From NCBI RefSeq assembly GCF_028476545.1, contig NW_026732311.1, positions 370,501-434,500 on the forward strand: a stretch of 64,000 nt of DNA, written 5' to 3'. Numbering within the stretch: the stretch's first letter is position 1; every line of letters starts with the position of its first letter. Of the stretch, positions 1 to 11,116 are shown in pieces. The translations under genes and the position numbers were made by a program. The notes beneath the pieces are model-generated. The model searched no databases and was not told the DNA's origin. It was given only the letters and a program-made list of their open reading frames with translations. This stretch comes from Physella acuta (Eukaryota > Mollusca > Gastropoda > Physidae).

Positions 1-1117
1 AAAAACATGACCCCTATATCTATACCCTTCTACTACTGTACATGTCTTAATTCGACAAATTAATGTTTTACACAAAAAAATACAAACTTAAAACACGCAA
101 CTTTTGGTGACTAAGTGTCAACTACACTCCTTTTTAAGTATAACTAAACTTAACATCAATATAAAGGAGTCGCATTTAAACAAAATATGCAAATAGCTTC
201 TTATACAACTGTATAAATGAATAGGACCCTAAACAGGTTTCCAAAAACTATCAAGCCAATACACATGGACCTACGCATTCAAAGAGGGATACGTTGTTAT
301 GCGACAGCCGTATCTAAAGAACATTGATCTGATATTGCCATTGTCATTCTGCCCCCCCCCTCACTTTATTTCCTAAGAAAAAGAAATACAACAGCACGTT
401 CATTCAAATAAGGAAGTACTATATGATTTAAGGGACCACCAAAGTCGGGGGGGGGGGGGGTGAGAATCACTAATTTTCTTCAACCTTCTGCAAACTGTAG
501 GGAGCGTAGAATCTAGCCCGGTTGGGTGCTAAAAGAATCATCAGTGTAGCCATAAGACACTTCACTTATAGTTCTCTTCACATCGTACATAGCTATATAT
601 ATGATACAACGGATGACGTGGCATGCACGATGACGGACCTAACAGTAACCTCTTCCGAGAGGTCAAACAGATCAAGACAAAAATTCAATTAGCAGTTGAC
701 AACAAGACGGCATGAACCGAAATTATCGCCAAATAACTGTAGCGTGGTGTGATCATGACACGTCTCCAAGCGCCTTATCCTTTAGACAAGTTCAGGGTTA
801 ACCGATAGGCGAAGTATAAATACGGCAACGTGCCGATATGCAGGGAGCCCTCGGGTGTCAGTACACAAACGCCGCAGCGGCCATGTAACGTTGGCATGAT
901 CAAACCAACAGACGGAGGCTAAGTTCATCTACTCCGCTAGTCAGGAATTACATCAGTATTGATTTAGCAATCCATTACCATCTGCGACTAGATTGGTTAC
1001 GTACCACTCGATAATTAATTTGACGTAACATTTGGTTTTTAACAAAGAAACGAACATGAAAAGGATAATGACTATGGTAATGGTAATACATATTCAAAAG
1101 AAATTCAATTTCTTGAA
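1..1117. other. Intergenic stretch, no gene recognised
   Basis: I see no supported gene here. The stretch is AT-rich with a C-run near 351 and a G-run near 448. From about 480 to 1030 the sequence is of mixed composition and more complex, unlike the simple-sequence DNA further on, but no open frame of useful length starts in it. Confidence 0.5.
815..862 (+). promoter_or_regulatory. Possible TATA/initiator pair
   Basis: TATAAATA at 815-822 is followed about 40 bases later by TCAGT at 858-862, an initiator-like word. It lies upstream of the small open frame at 1128-1337. Both words are short enough to occur by chance in AT-rich DNA, so this is only a candidate core promoter. Confidence 0.15.
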
Positions 1118-1127
1118 ATGATTGCAG

Positions 1128-1337
1128 GTGTCATTGGTTCTGAACGGCCGAGAAATCGATTACATAATTCCAGACGACAGATTTAAAGTAGGTCACGCGT
1201 CAAGCCGATCCAAATTTATTAGCCTAAATATAATTGAATCAACCACCCTAAAGAATGTTATGGTCTACAGCACATCGTGCTGGGGTAAAGACACGTTTAT
1301 AGACGCGATACAGAGTGGGGATTTTTCATTTTGCTAA
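1128..1337 (+). CDS. Small open frame, possible terminal exon
   Basis: A 70-codon open frame begins just after an acceptor-like TTGCAG at 1122-1127 and ends at a TAA that overlaps an AATAAA polyadenylation signal (about 1336-1341). It has no ATG near its start, so if real it is the last exon of a spliced gene whose earlier exons I cannot identify. The peptide begins VSLVLNGREIDYIIPDDRFK and ends SGDFSFC. I do not recognise the family. Stop and poly(A) signal sit unusually close together. It may equally be a chance frame or the tail of an unrecognised repeat. Confidence 0.2.
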   Translation: MSLVLNGREIDYIIPDDRFKVGHASSRSKFISLNIIESTTLKNVMVYSTSCWGKDTFIDAIQSGDFSFC

Positions 1338-1339
1338 AT

Positions 1340-2454
1340 AAAAAGAAGCCCTCTAGGTCACGCTACTGCGTAATGGGCGGGGCTATGGTTGTTTCTATGA
1401 GTAAATAAATCGACATGCAAGTCCAAATAAACCAAGTTAAATGAAATATAACACCATCAGCAGGTTTTCAATGTTATTTAACACCTCTCAATTAACAAAA
1501 AAAGAGCTTGAGTTCCTACAAAATTAAAAAGCACTAACAGAATAATTGTATAATCTATATGAAAAACATATAGATTACTCTAACCAGTGCCTGCTCCACC
1601 CTTACCCACCTGGAAAAAATGTCTGAAAGGAACCCTGTTAAGAAAGACAGCTGTAAATTCAAAATACTACTAAACATATTACTAAAAACAAAAATGAAAG
1701 ACAGGTTTACTGTTATCAAAAGAGAATAAGAAAGACTAGGCTGTTAAGTGAAATTAAAGAGCTGGTCTGTCACAATAATCAAGTGAAAATAGTTTAGGTA
1801 ACATTACAAACTGTGTAAAGCAAAAAGTACCTGGTGGTAATGTTGCAGCACTGTCACATACATAGTATGAACCACAAACCACGCCTACCTTACAAGCTTT
1901 TATAATTACTTTGTATTAGCATACTTAGGCTTTTAAACACTTGAGTAAAGTTTCCAGCATGACATATTTTTACATTCAACCCTTTAACCCTTTTCTGTCT
2001 TTAATGCTGGTTTTTATCACTTTAAATTAAATTAATAACAGAGTGAATTTTTCTCAGTCTAACAATGAATTGCTCTAATACACAGGGGTGCTGTGTTATT
2101 GATCATGACTAGATCTATATTCAGTTAAAATTAACTGTGAGTAGTAAGGATAGTTTCAAAGCCCCAAAGGTATTGAGTCAACAAATTTTTTAAAAAATGT
2201 GACCAATATTTAGATCTTTTTTAACATTAGCACTAATTGCTGATGGATAGGCCTACACTAATTACTAATTTACTAGTGGTAGTGCATCAATCATATAGGC
2301 TATATACTATATAGGTACAAACCAAGCACAGTCAAGAAGTTTTACTAACAGTATTTTAACGTCAATTATTAAGTCTAGTCAAACAGTTGCAATGTAAAAT
2401 TGTTAAGCATAGCATTAGCAGCCTTTGAAAAAAAGCTGTTCAGGAGTATTGATA
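1340..2454. other. AT-rich intergenic DNA
   Basis: I see no gene, RNA or repeat structure I can support here. The sequence is AT-rich and all frames are densely stopped. Confidence 0.5.
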
Positions 2455-3103
2455 ATCCTATATTATTACTAGATCTAGATTCTACATAAATTCTACACAA
2501 GTCAGATGATTCACCAATAATGCAATTTTAAAAATAGGTGTTAAGTTACTTAGGCCTAGTCTATATGTAATCTAGATCTATAGATCTTTAGATCTAGATG
2601 CATTTTAAACTGTAAACAGTATGATTCTGTACTAAATCTCTAGACTCTTGATCTAAAATCCATTAATGAGTAGCATAATCATATATTATCTAATCTAGAT
2701 ATCTAGTAAAGTAGTAGACTAGTGAAGAACTAGATTTAGAATTGAGATCTAGATCTATCTAGTACAGGGGTCGGCAACCTGCGGCTCGCGAGCCGCATGC
2801 GGCTCCTTTGATGTCGAGGTGCGGCTCTTCAGTTCCATAGAAAAATATGAAAAATATTAAATTATTTTATTTTCTTCTTGAAACTAATAAAAATAATAGT
2901 CTGCAACACTCGTTAATGAACGATTAAATAAATATAAACAATAAACACTCGCTATTCTATTTGCGAATTTGATATTTTATTTTCGCAAATATCTCCCCAT
3001 GAGTATTCTCAACATCTTCCTAAAGTTTCATGGCGATCGGATAAAAGGTGTAGTAATGAATAAAAGACAAACAGACACATACGCACTTACATACTACATA
3101 CAT

Positions 3104-3159
<56 letters not shown>

Positions 3160-3895
3160 AATCATAATCAAAGGTCATAATATTAAAATAAAAATGTTAG
3201 TGGCTCTTTAACAGCTGGGAAATTTTGAAAATTGTAACTTTTGGCTCTTTCGTCTGAAAAGGTTGCCGACCCCTGATCTAGTAGTATCTAGATCTAGACT
3301 AGAATCTAGTTAAAATCAAGTAAGTAGACTAGAGACTGAGAATCTATCACCTAGATCTATATCTAGACCAGCAGTTAGTTGTACAGACTAGATTCTTGGT
3401 CTAGGTCCTAGGTCTAGATTCTAGATCTATGATCTAGAACTATTAGAATCCAGATCTAGAGATCTAGAAGTAGTGTAAGTGTAAGGCAGGTTAGTGTGAC
3501 TTGTTAGTGTTACTGACTAGACTAGACTGCAATCTAGATATAGAATCTAGATCTAGATTCTAGATCTAGATCTAGAGAATCTAGATCTATTATATCTAGA
3601 TCTAGATCATCATTTACTCATTAGCCTACTGTAACAGGCCAGTGTGTAGTCTGTGTAGTCAAGTCTGTTACAGTTCAACGGTGTAGTTTGTGTTTAGTGT
3701 TTAGTCTCAGTGTTTAGTTTAGTTATCTTCGGTTATGTAACTTATGTAAGAGCAGTTAGGACTGTGCTGTGACATTGCCACTCAAATATGTCTAGAGTCT
3801 AGATCTAGAAGAATCTAGATTTTGTTAAATTTAGTAGGCTAATAGATTTAGATCTCTAAATTCTAGATCTAGATCTAGAATCTAGGCTTAAATTT
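2455..3895. repeat. CTAG/AGATCT-saturated low-complexity tract
   Basis: This stretch, interrupted by the hAT element at 2765-3275, is packed with overlapping palindromic words AGATCT, TCTAGA, ACTAGT and CTAG (for example 3540-3610 and 3840-3885). The words are degenerate, not a clean tandem unit. The same composition returns at 11270-11480, 39250-39380 and 40390-40870. It has no coding potential. Confidence 0.7.
2765..3275. mobile_element. Non-autonomous hAT transposon (511 bp)
   Basis: The element has perfect 16-bp terminal inverted repeats: it begins CAGGGGTCGGCAACCT and ends with the reverse complement AGGTTGCCGACCCCTG. It is flanked by an exact 8-bp target duplication, ATCTAGTA, at 2757-2764 and 3276-3283, the size expected for the hAT superfamily. 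The interior has no transposase and carries a (TA)n tract at about 3103-3156. Identical TSD and TIRs suggest a fairly recent insertion into the CTAG-rich tract. Confidence 0.9.
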
Positions 3896-4656
3896 GGATG
3901 ACAAGTGGAGTAAAATACAAACTTGAATATGCGCTATTTTAATGAAAATGCGTGCGGTTATGTAATCTAGAATTTGTTTAGACTAGAACTCTAGGCAAAA
4001 TATATCATGCTAGAGTCTGTTATAAAGACTAAAAAATATATTATGCTTACCTAACTAAAAGAATAGAACAATCCTAAATTTATTCAGGTGGGCAAGTTTG
4101 TAGGGACTTTACACAAACAAAATACAAAGTTCCGATTACCGGCATCGGAAGTACACAGTGCAAACGAATGGTAAGACCGAGAACGAGAATAGTGACGTAT
4201 TATGAAGAAAATTTAACCCTTGCACGATCACCATGCCAGTTCCGGTGAAATGTCGAGTCGTCAGGCGATTGAACGAACCAATGAAAACGGTTCTTGTAAA
4301 CTAAATGCAAAGGACCTAGTTATGAAACATGTATCAGTAGTCCGTGACCCGTTCACGTAAAGTTAGTGTCGGTACACATGCACCAATTTTTAAAATTACA
4401 TTAACACTGACGCTTAAAAACAAGTTAACTACATTTTAAAATTACCGTATTGAAATTTCTGAAAGGCAGTAAAGTAGAATTGTCTTTTTTTTTTTAAATT
4501 ATAAAGTGATGCTGCTGTAAAACGGTTTATTTTGGATCATTTATTTTCTTATTTAAAATTAGTTAAATATGAAAAGAAGACAACGGGTCTATGGAACTGT
4601 ACAACTTTATATTACAGTTTCACTTTTTATGTTTGATGGCTGTTTCGTTTCCTGAT
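3896..4656. other. AT-rich intergenic DNA
   Basis: I see no supported gene. A segment at about 4080-4340 is less AT-rich than its surroundings but has no useful open frame or repeat ends. Confidence 0.5.
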
Positions 4657-4885
4657 CAGAGTTTCTTCCAGGCATCTCTTCGGGGGGGGGGGGGTGGCAA
4701 AGCCCCCCCCGAAACATTTTTACCGCCCCCCCCCCCCCCCCGAACGAAATGAAATTTGTATCATTTATATAGAAAATATATACTTTTAACAGTGTCCGCC
4801 CCCCCGAAGAAAGTTTACCCCCCCCCCCCCCGAAGATTTCAAGTGCCCCCCCCCCCCCGGAGAAAAAAGTCTGGAAGAAACACTG
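4657..4885. mobile_element. G/C-run hAT MITE, copy 1
   Basis: It begins CAGAGTTTCTTCCAGGC and ends CTGGAAGAAACACTG, imperfect inverted termini, and is flanked by an exact 8-bp duplication TTCCTGAT at 4649-4656 and 4886-4893. The size of the duplication and the CAG...CTG ends place it in hAT. The body consists of long C runs separated by short conserved blocks, including a central segment matching GTTTCATTTCGTTC and TATATATTTTCTATATAAA in the other copies. No transposase. Best-bounded member of a family with further copies near 6.9, 7.5, 9.4, 9.9, 37.5 and 45.6 kb. Confidence 0.85.
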
Positions 4886-4893
4886 TTCCTGAT

Positions 4894-5838
<945 letters not shown>

Positions 5839-5839
5839 C

Positions 5840-6344
5840 CTTATCTGGACTTGCCGCTTACCTACCCCCTAAACCTGCGTACGCCTCTAGGGTAAGGGCC
5901 TCCAGTCTTTAAATGTACACAGACACCCACCCCCGATCCCCCACCTCGGGCGGATATGTTACGCAACTGGGATAGGGACGCTTTTTTTGAAAAATTAAAT
6001 GGAACTTGGCTAGGAACAACAACTGGCAATCTGGAACAAATTCAATATTTAACTAAGTTTTTACATAACATAAATTTTAAAAAAAATTCTTCTTGTTTTT
6101 AGTGCGTATAAATTATAAATATAAAGCTTTTTTAGGCCTATACTGTTATGAATACACAAAGCATATTTTTAAATGTTTGAAATGCTTAATTTTTACATAT
6201 GTGTATTTATATCAAGGGTTAAATAACTTCTGTAGATAGCGTTTTTCTCGTTGTATGCGTTTAATGTAATTATTTTTAAGTTCCCTCCCTTGACATATCA
6301 TATTACATAGTAACTACAATAAATATCATTTCCACACGAGAGTT
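5840..6344. other. Intergenic DNA, nothing recognised
   Basis: I see no gene or element ends here. The sequence turns AT-rich after about 5990. Confidence 0.5.
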
Positions 6345-6562
6345 AATAATAAATTAATTACCAATAACAGTTATTTATATTAATTACCAATAACAGTTAT
6401 TTATATTAATTACCAATAACAGTTATTTATATTAATTACCAATAACAGTTATTTATATTAATTACCAATAACAGTTATTAATATTAATTACCAATAACAG
6501 TTATTTATATTAATTACCAATAACAGTTATTAATATTAATTACCATTAACAGTTATTACGTT
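6345..6562. repeat. 26-bp tandem repeat, about eight copies
   Basis: The unit contains ATTAATTACCAATAACAG followed by TTATTTAT. CCAATAACAG recurs every 26 bases from 6361 to 6543. Copies are nearly identical, differing by TTATTT versus TTATTA and one A/T change in the last unit, so the array is young. No coding or splice signal is associated with it. Confidence 0.9.
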
Positions 6563-6749
6563 TACATTACAGGGAGGAGGGCTGCATGGGTTCAAACATA
6601 TTTTCTATATAAACATTTTATCCTGATCCTCCAGATGGGTATTGGATGTGCTACAGGGCCAGTCCCCCCTCCCCCCTGCCCACCGAAGAGATGCCATTGA
6701 ACTTGGTTGAGGAGATGCAGATACGATTTCTAGGGGTGGGGGCGGACTT

Positions 6750-6911
6750 GTTAAAGTTTCTATTTTCTAATTTTCTATATGAATTATGTTTTCTATTTCG
6801 TAAGGGGGGGGGGGGAGCAGGGGATGACAATGCTCCGGGGCGCAGCGTCCCCCCCCCCCTCCCCGCCCCCCCCCCCCCCCCCCCACAGGAAGATACCTGA
6901 AAGAAACTCTG
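6750..6911. mobile_element. G/C-run hAT MITE, partial copy 2
   Basis: The family body block TTTTCTATATGAATT...TTTCGT is followed by a long G run, a long C run, and the terminus CTGAAAGAAACTCTG ending at 6911. The left terminus was not found, so this is a truncated or diverged copy. Confidence 0.6.
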
Positions 6912-7212
6912 TTTTTGCGTGTCTTATACCACCTTGCATTTTCACCATACGAACGTCCTCAGCACGAGCAATGCTGTTTTTAAAAAGTCAGATCTCTACA
7001 TGATGCGAATGGAAACAAATATTTCTAGCCTCTTAAGACTATAGTTCATATCCACCGGGCAATTATTTCCTCCTCTGGTGCACCTCGTTATGGTTAACCG
7101 GTCGGGACGGTGTGTGAAAAGAGGAGGGGGTGTTCAGTCACGGCAAAAACTGTTAATCTTGGTCCCTGAACTGAACCATGCAAGTGCCATTACGGAACCA
7201 GAGTTTTGGAAA

Positions 7213-7386
7213 TAAAGGAAAGAGTCCAGATGAAGTAGAGTTCACATATTCCTTGACCTCGGCATATTAAGGGTGTGGTCAGCACTTTGCCCACCCTCTT
7301 TGCTTTCCCTAACATGTGTAAGGTGGACTCTCAAACTCGAGACTTTCTGGTTAGCAGCCGAGCGCTCTACCGCTTAGGCCACGCCT
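7213..7386 (-). mobile_element. tRNA-derived SINE, family A
   Basis: Read on the - strand, a tRNA-like head with an A-box-like segment and a pol III B-box region (TCTCGAGTTTGAGAGTCC) is followed by a body containing the family blocks GTGCTGACCACAC, ATGCCGAGGTCA and GTGAACTCTACTTCATCTG. The same head and body recur at 16188, 21248, 21925, 26502 and 33905, so this is a dispersed family and not a functional tRNA gene. Confidence 0.75.
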
Positions 7387-7519
7387 GTTTTGAAAATTGT
7401 GTGTAATTCATTCCCTTTTCGGGGCCGTAGAGAGGAGTTCTGAATTTTATGATGATTTCCATCATCATCTATGCCCAAGATACATGGGGCAGGCGTTTCA
7501 GAGACCTCGGCATATTAAG

Positions 7520-7690
7520 CAGTGTTTCTTCCAGACTTTTTTCTCCGGGGGGATGGCACTTGAAATTTTCGGGGGGCGGTAGACTTTCTTCGGGGGGAGG
7601 GGGGGGGGCGGACACTGTTAAAAGTATATATTTTCTATATAAATTATACAAATTTCATTTCATTCGGGGGGGGGGGGGTAGAATTTTTTC
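7520..7690. mobile_element. G/C-run hAT MITE, copy 3
   Basis: It starts CAGTGTTTCTTCCAGAC and shows the family order of G runs, CACTTGAAATTTTCGG, AAAAGTATATATTTTCTA and TTTCATTTCATTCGG. The right terminus is lost or diverged, so the end is approximate. Confidence 0.7.
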
Positions 7691-7699
7691 GAGACTTTC

Positions 7700-8440
7700 G
7701 GGTAAGCAGTCTAGTAATTGTATTTATTTAAACATTTTTTTTAAAAATGTGTTCCAATAAAAATCGATTTATAATTTCTACAGCAAGTACAGACAACTAG
7801 TTTTTTTTGGTCCTCTACCTCTCCGTACAACACACGTTACATACATTTTGCTAGTTCCTTGTGACACGCATGACTGCCTAGCGTAGCTTCGTCTTTGTTT
7901 AGGATTGTATGTATGAAAAGAACGCCTACTCTTGTCAAAGCTTCCAGCAGGGGCGACGACCGATGCATGAACAACACGCAACCATAATATAACTTAATAT
8001 AAGATAAAAATCAAATCCCAGAGTTCCCTATGTGAATTGATGTGTCTTGTTGAATGATATTATTACCGTTAGGAGAAGCCACTGGTTGATTATTGAGTCG
8101 TGCGCTTGTTGCCGTCGTGTGTCTTGTCAAATCTGAAACTATTTCAACTTCATGTCACTTGACTTGATGACAGTGGCGTCACTAGGTCGGGTGTCAACTG
8201 GTACGGAAACTAAGGGGTCACTCCACCTCATTCCAACCGTTTTGCATATTGGGTTTGGTGTCATCCCTCCTACGTACAATTTTATTTTTCTTACTGGGAA
8301 AAAAAACCCATTGTTTTGTTAGTAATTTTTAAAAATTTGGTGTCATCCTAAAAATGGTGTCACGCTGTGATTACCGCAATTCTCCTTCCTTCCCCGCCCC
8401 CACATTGTGACACTACTGTAGTACTGGTTGATCATTATCA
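7700..8440. other. Intergenic DNA with MITE scraps
   Basis: No gene is supported. The segment from 8173 begins like the CAGTGGCGT hAT family (CAGTGGCGTCACTAGGTCGG) seen intact at 42167, but I could not find its other end or a target duplication. Confidence 0.45.
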
Positions 8441-8454
8441 ATTTCTTTCGATTT

Positions 8455-8680
8455 GAATACAATGCCACAGTGTTTTAGTGCCTCATCATCATTCCTTTGT
8501 GGCCCCTGGGGAGCAAAGGGCTGCAACCACACATCTCAATCGGACTCGGTTTTGGGCTGCCCCCTTTATCTGTGCCCATGTGTGCCCAGCTGTTTTCACC
8601 TCTTTTTCAACCGTTCTTCTCCATGTCTTCTTTGGCCGGCCCACCCTCCTTTTTCCCTGGGGATTATAGTCTAAAGCATG
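8455..8680 (-). mobile_element. Probable LINE tail fragment
   Basis: The motif CCTGGGGAGCAAAGGGC resembles the corresponding part of the better-supported LINE fragment at 38685-39150 (a CTCCTTATGGAGCATAGGGC context), both read as the 3' end on the - strand. The overlapping open frames look non-coding. Assignment rests on this short resemblance only. Confidence 0.35.
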
Positions 8681-9082
8681 CCTTGCAATGTTTTCTTTTT
8701 CCGATCCATCCCTATTTCCGGTGCCTAGAATCTAGTATGTTACTTTCATTACATAAACCCAGTGATTTTTTGTGACGGTACGCGATGGTACAGCGTACCG
8801 GCACCTTTTTCAATGTGGGGAAAAAAATATTACTTTTCTTGTATTTTAACGTTTATTATTAATTTATTATATTATTAAAAAGTTAAAAGTTTGGCAATCC
8901 TTCACTGAGTCCAGGCACCTATTTTCTTTTTACAAAAAAAAAAAAAAAGCACTGCATAAACCTAATAAACATTATACCTTCAAATGGTATCATTGTAATC
9001 ACCTAAACTAACTTGATAAAAAAAAATTAAGCATATATAAATACTTTTCCTCAAGCGTGTTTGTCCATGTGCCTAACCAAAC

Positions 9083-9387
9083 CAGAGGCGTAGCGACCCT
9101 TCCCGGCGCCCGGGGACAAACTTTCAATTTGGGAGCAAATTTTGAATTTGCACCCCCCCCCCCCCTCAAACTTACGATTTGCACCCCCCCCCCCTCAAAC
9201 TTTAACTTTCGATTTGCACCCTCCCCCCTCAAACTTTCGATTTGCACCTCCCACCCCCCTCAAACTATTTATAATGCAAAAATACAGCTAAAATGACATT
9301 TTAATTTTTTTTTACAACCCATTTTGGCGCCCCCTAAGGTCGGCGCCCGGGGACATATGTACCCCCCTCCCCATCGCTACGCCTCTG
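9083..9387. mobile_element. hAT MITE of the CAGAGGCGTAGC family
   Basis: Inverted ends are CAGAGGCGTAGCGACC and, at the right, ATCGCTACGCCTCTG. The flanks are AACCAAAC (left) and AACCAACC (right), a 7/8 match to an 8-bp target duplication. The interior repeats a block of TTTGCACCCCCC plus CTCAAACTT-type sequence three to four times. No transposase. Relatives occur at 42281 and 44799. Confidence 0.8.
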
Positions 9388-9403
9388 AACCAACCGATAT
9401 CGG

Positions 9404-9592
9404 CAGTGTTTCTTCTAGACTTTTTCTCCGGGGGGGGGGGGGGGCACTTGATATTTTAGGGGGGGCGGACTAAATTGGGGAGGGGGGGGGCAAACACTGG
9501 TAAAAGTATATATTTTCTATATAAAATTTCATTTCGTTCGAGGGGGCGGTAGACTTTCTCCTTATCCGAAGAAATGCCTGGAAGAAACACTG
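9404..9592. mobile_element. G/C-run hAT MITE, copy 4
   Basis: Both termini are present: CAGTGTTTCTTCTAGAC at the left and GCCTGGAAGAAACACTG at the right. The interior shows the family blocks TTGATATTTT, AAAAGTATATATTTTCTA and TTTCATTTCGTTCG between G runs. No convincing target duplication remains. Confidence 0.85.
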
Positions 9593-9593
9593 C

Positions 9594-9690
9594 AAAGGTT
9601 AGGTTAGGTTTGCGCTGACAAGAGCTTTCCAGCCGTCTCTGTCCTGGGCTAGTCTCTCCAACTGTCCCCAGGTGTATCCATTTTTTTTTT
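9594..9690 (-). mobile_element. LINE tail fragment
   Basis: On the - strand the fragment reads as a peptide containing LERLAQDRDGWKALVS. The same peptide motif (AQDRDAWKALVSGL) is encoded at about 35987-36040. This is the usual end of a non-LTR retrotransposon reverse-transcriptase ORF. Only about 100 bases remain. Confidence 0.6.
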
Positions 9691-9764
9691 CGATGATTTA
9701 CAACGAGCGATGGGTATCAATGGGTGGTGGATTACGGGTCGGTTAAGCTCATGGTTGCTCCGAT

Positions 9765-9890
9765 TTCAGCCGATTTCTTTTGTATTTGCTTCCATAGCCT
9801 TTGGCCAACTTAAAACAAACTACAAGACAGCAGTTGCTTGATTTTGGAGTAGTCTCTCCTAGAAGAGTTGCTGTTCTCAGCTATCGAGCT
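9765..9890 (-). mobile_element. SINE body fragment, family B
   Basis: It matches, in reverse, the body of the SINE at 12049 and the one at 43868: TTGCTTCCATAGCCTTTGGCC, ACAAACTACAAGACAGCAGTTG and TCTCCTAGAAGAGTTGCTG segments appear in the same order. The head is missing. Confidence 0.65.
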
Positions 9891-9892
9891 AT

Positions 9893-9981
9893 AAAAGTAA
9901 AAGTATATATAAATAATATATTTTCTATATAAATTCCATTTCGTTCGAGGAGGGGGGGGGGGGCGGTAGAAGTGAAAGAAA
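9893..9981. mobile_element. G/C-run hAT MITE scrap, copy 5
   Basis: Only the central and right part remains: ATATTTTCTATATAAATTCC, TTTCGTTCG, a G run, and a degraded GAAAGAAACTGG terminus. Confidence 0.6.
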
Positions 9982-9989
9982 CTGGTTCG

Positions 9990-10880
9990 AACTCGACTTC
10001 CCGACCCCACACATTCGATTTGATTTTAGTGTATGAAGTAATATGTCTTTATATAGATCTTCAAGGTTTGGCCTACTGTATCACTATGATTAAACAATCC
10101 TAAAATTACTTCATAGCTTAATTTAAAATAATTATAGTGTTTATTGTGCAATTCCTTGCATACACGTTTGATTAATGCTTATTTTATATTTTGGGCTTTC
10201 CCAAAGGCCTATTTCAGGGAACGAGGCCTTAATGACGTGGCGGAAGGTTAAAACGTCAGTAAACACTAAACGCAATAATGGCCTGTATTGGTGTCAGTCA
10301 ACGACACTATAGTTCTGACACATTTCGCTGCGAATTTCCACCTACACTTTAAAAAAATTTAATTGAACCAAGGGTTTCGTTCAGACATTTTTTTCGATCG
10401 GGGGAGGGGGCTGTGGGAAGTGTTGGGGGGGGGGGGCATTTTATCCATCGGACTTATTTAGTTAAAGCCTTTGGTTGCTGTTTTGCTGGAAAAGCAGGCT
10501 TTTTAAAAAATTCTTATCGTCATAATAATATGATGATGAGAAATTGAGTCTAGGTGGGGCAACTAAACATTCACCTAAGAAATTTGCATTTTAAGAAAGT
10601 GGTGAAATGTCCCCCATTAACACTCATAAAGTAATACTTCCAAAAATAGAAGATTGTGCTTGTATTATAATGATAACATGTGACTAAAGTAACTCCACGT
10701 CACTGTCTAAATATAGCAATGACCTTAAGTGCGCAGAAATCTTGTTATGATATATTTAAAAGAAAAAAATCATTTTAATAAGTTTGCATTGAAACTGTGC
10801 ATTTAGACAGCGCTGAGATTTCTTTTATTACTTCCAATTCTCGCTTTATAGCAACAATACTGCAAAGCTTGTTTTACATG
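9990..10880. other. Upstream flank of the NBR1-like gene
   Basis: No gene is supported. The segment around 10232-10250 contains TGACGTGGCGGAAGG, which combines CRE-like (TGACGTGG) and ETS-like (CGGAAG) words and may be promoter DNA for the downstream gene. A G-rich scrap lies at 10396-10436. Confidence 0.4.
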
Positions 10881-10988
10881 GTTGGAGATAAAGCTGAGAA
10901 CTATTCCATACTCAGCGCGGATAGTTTTGTTTGTGTTTCGGTTTGTTTGGGCAAATCTAGATTCAGCTTCTAATCAACAGTGTTGCGA

Positions 10989-10997
10989 GCCATCTTG
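10989..10997 (-). promoter_or_regulatory. YY1-like site upstream of the NBR1-like gene
   Basis: GCCATCTTG is the reverse complement of CAAGATGGC, the core of the YY1 motif often found just downstream of TATA-less start sites. It lies about 120 bases before the ATG at 11117, a plausible 5' UTR position. Single short motif, so weak evidence. Confidence 0.3.
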
Positions 10998-11116
10998 TTT
11001 ATACGTTTATAACTTTGTTTTTGTTATTGAAGTCCTCCCCAATGTTAATGTAAAAAAGATTGATTCATCACAAACTACTGTAATATAATCATCATTAACA
11101 TCCAGTCGTTTTTAAA

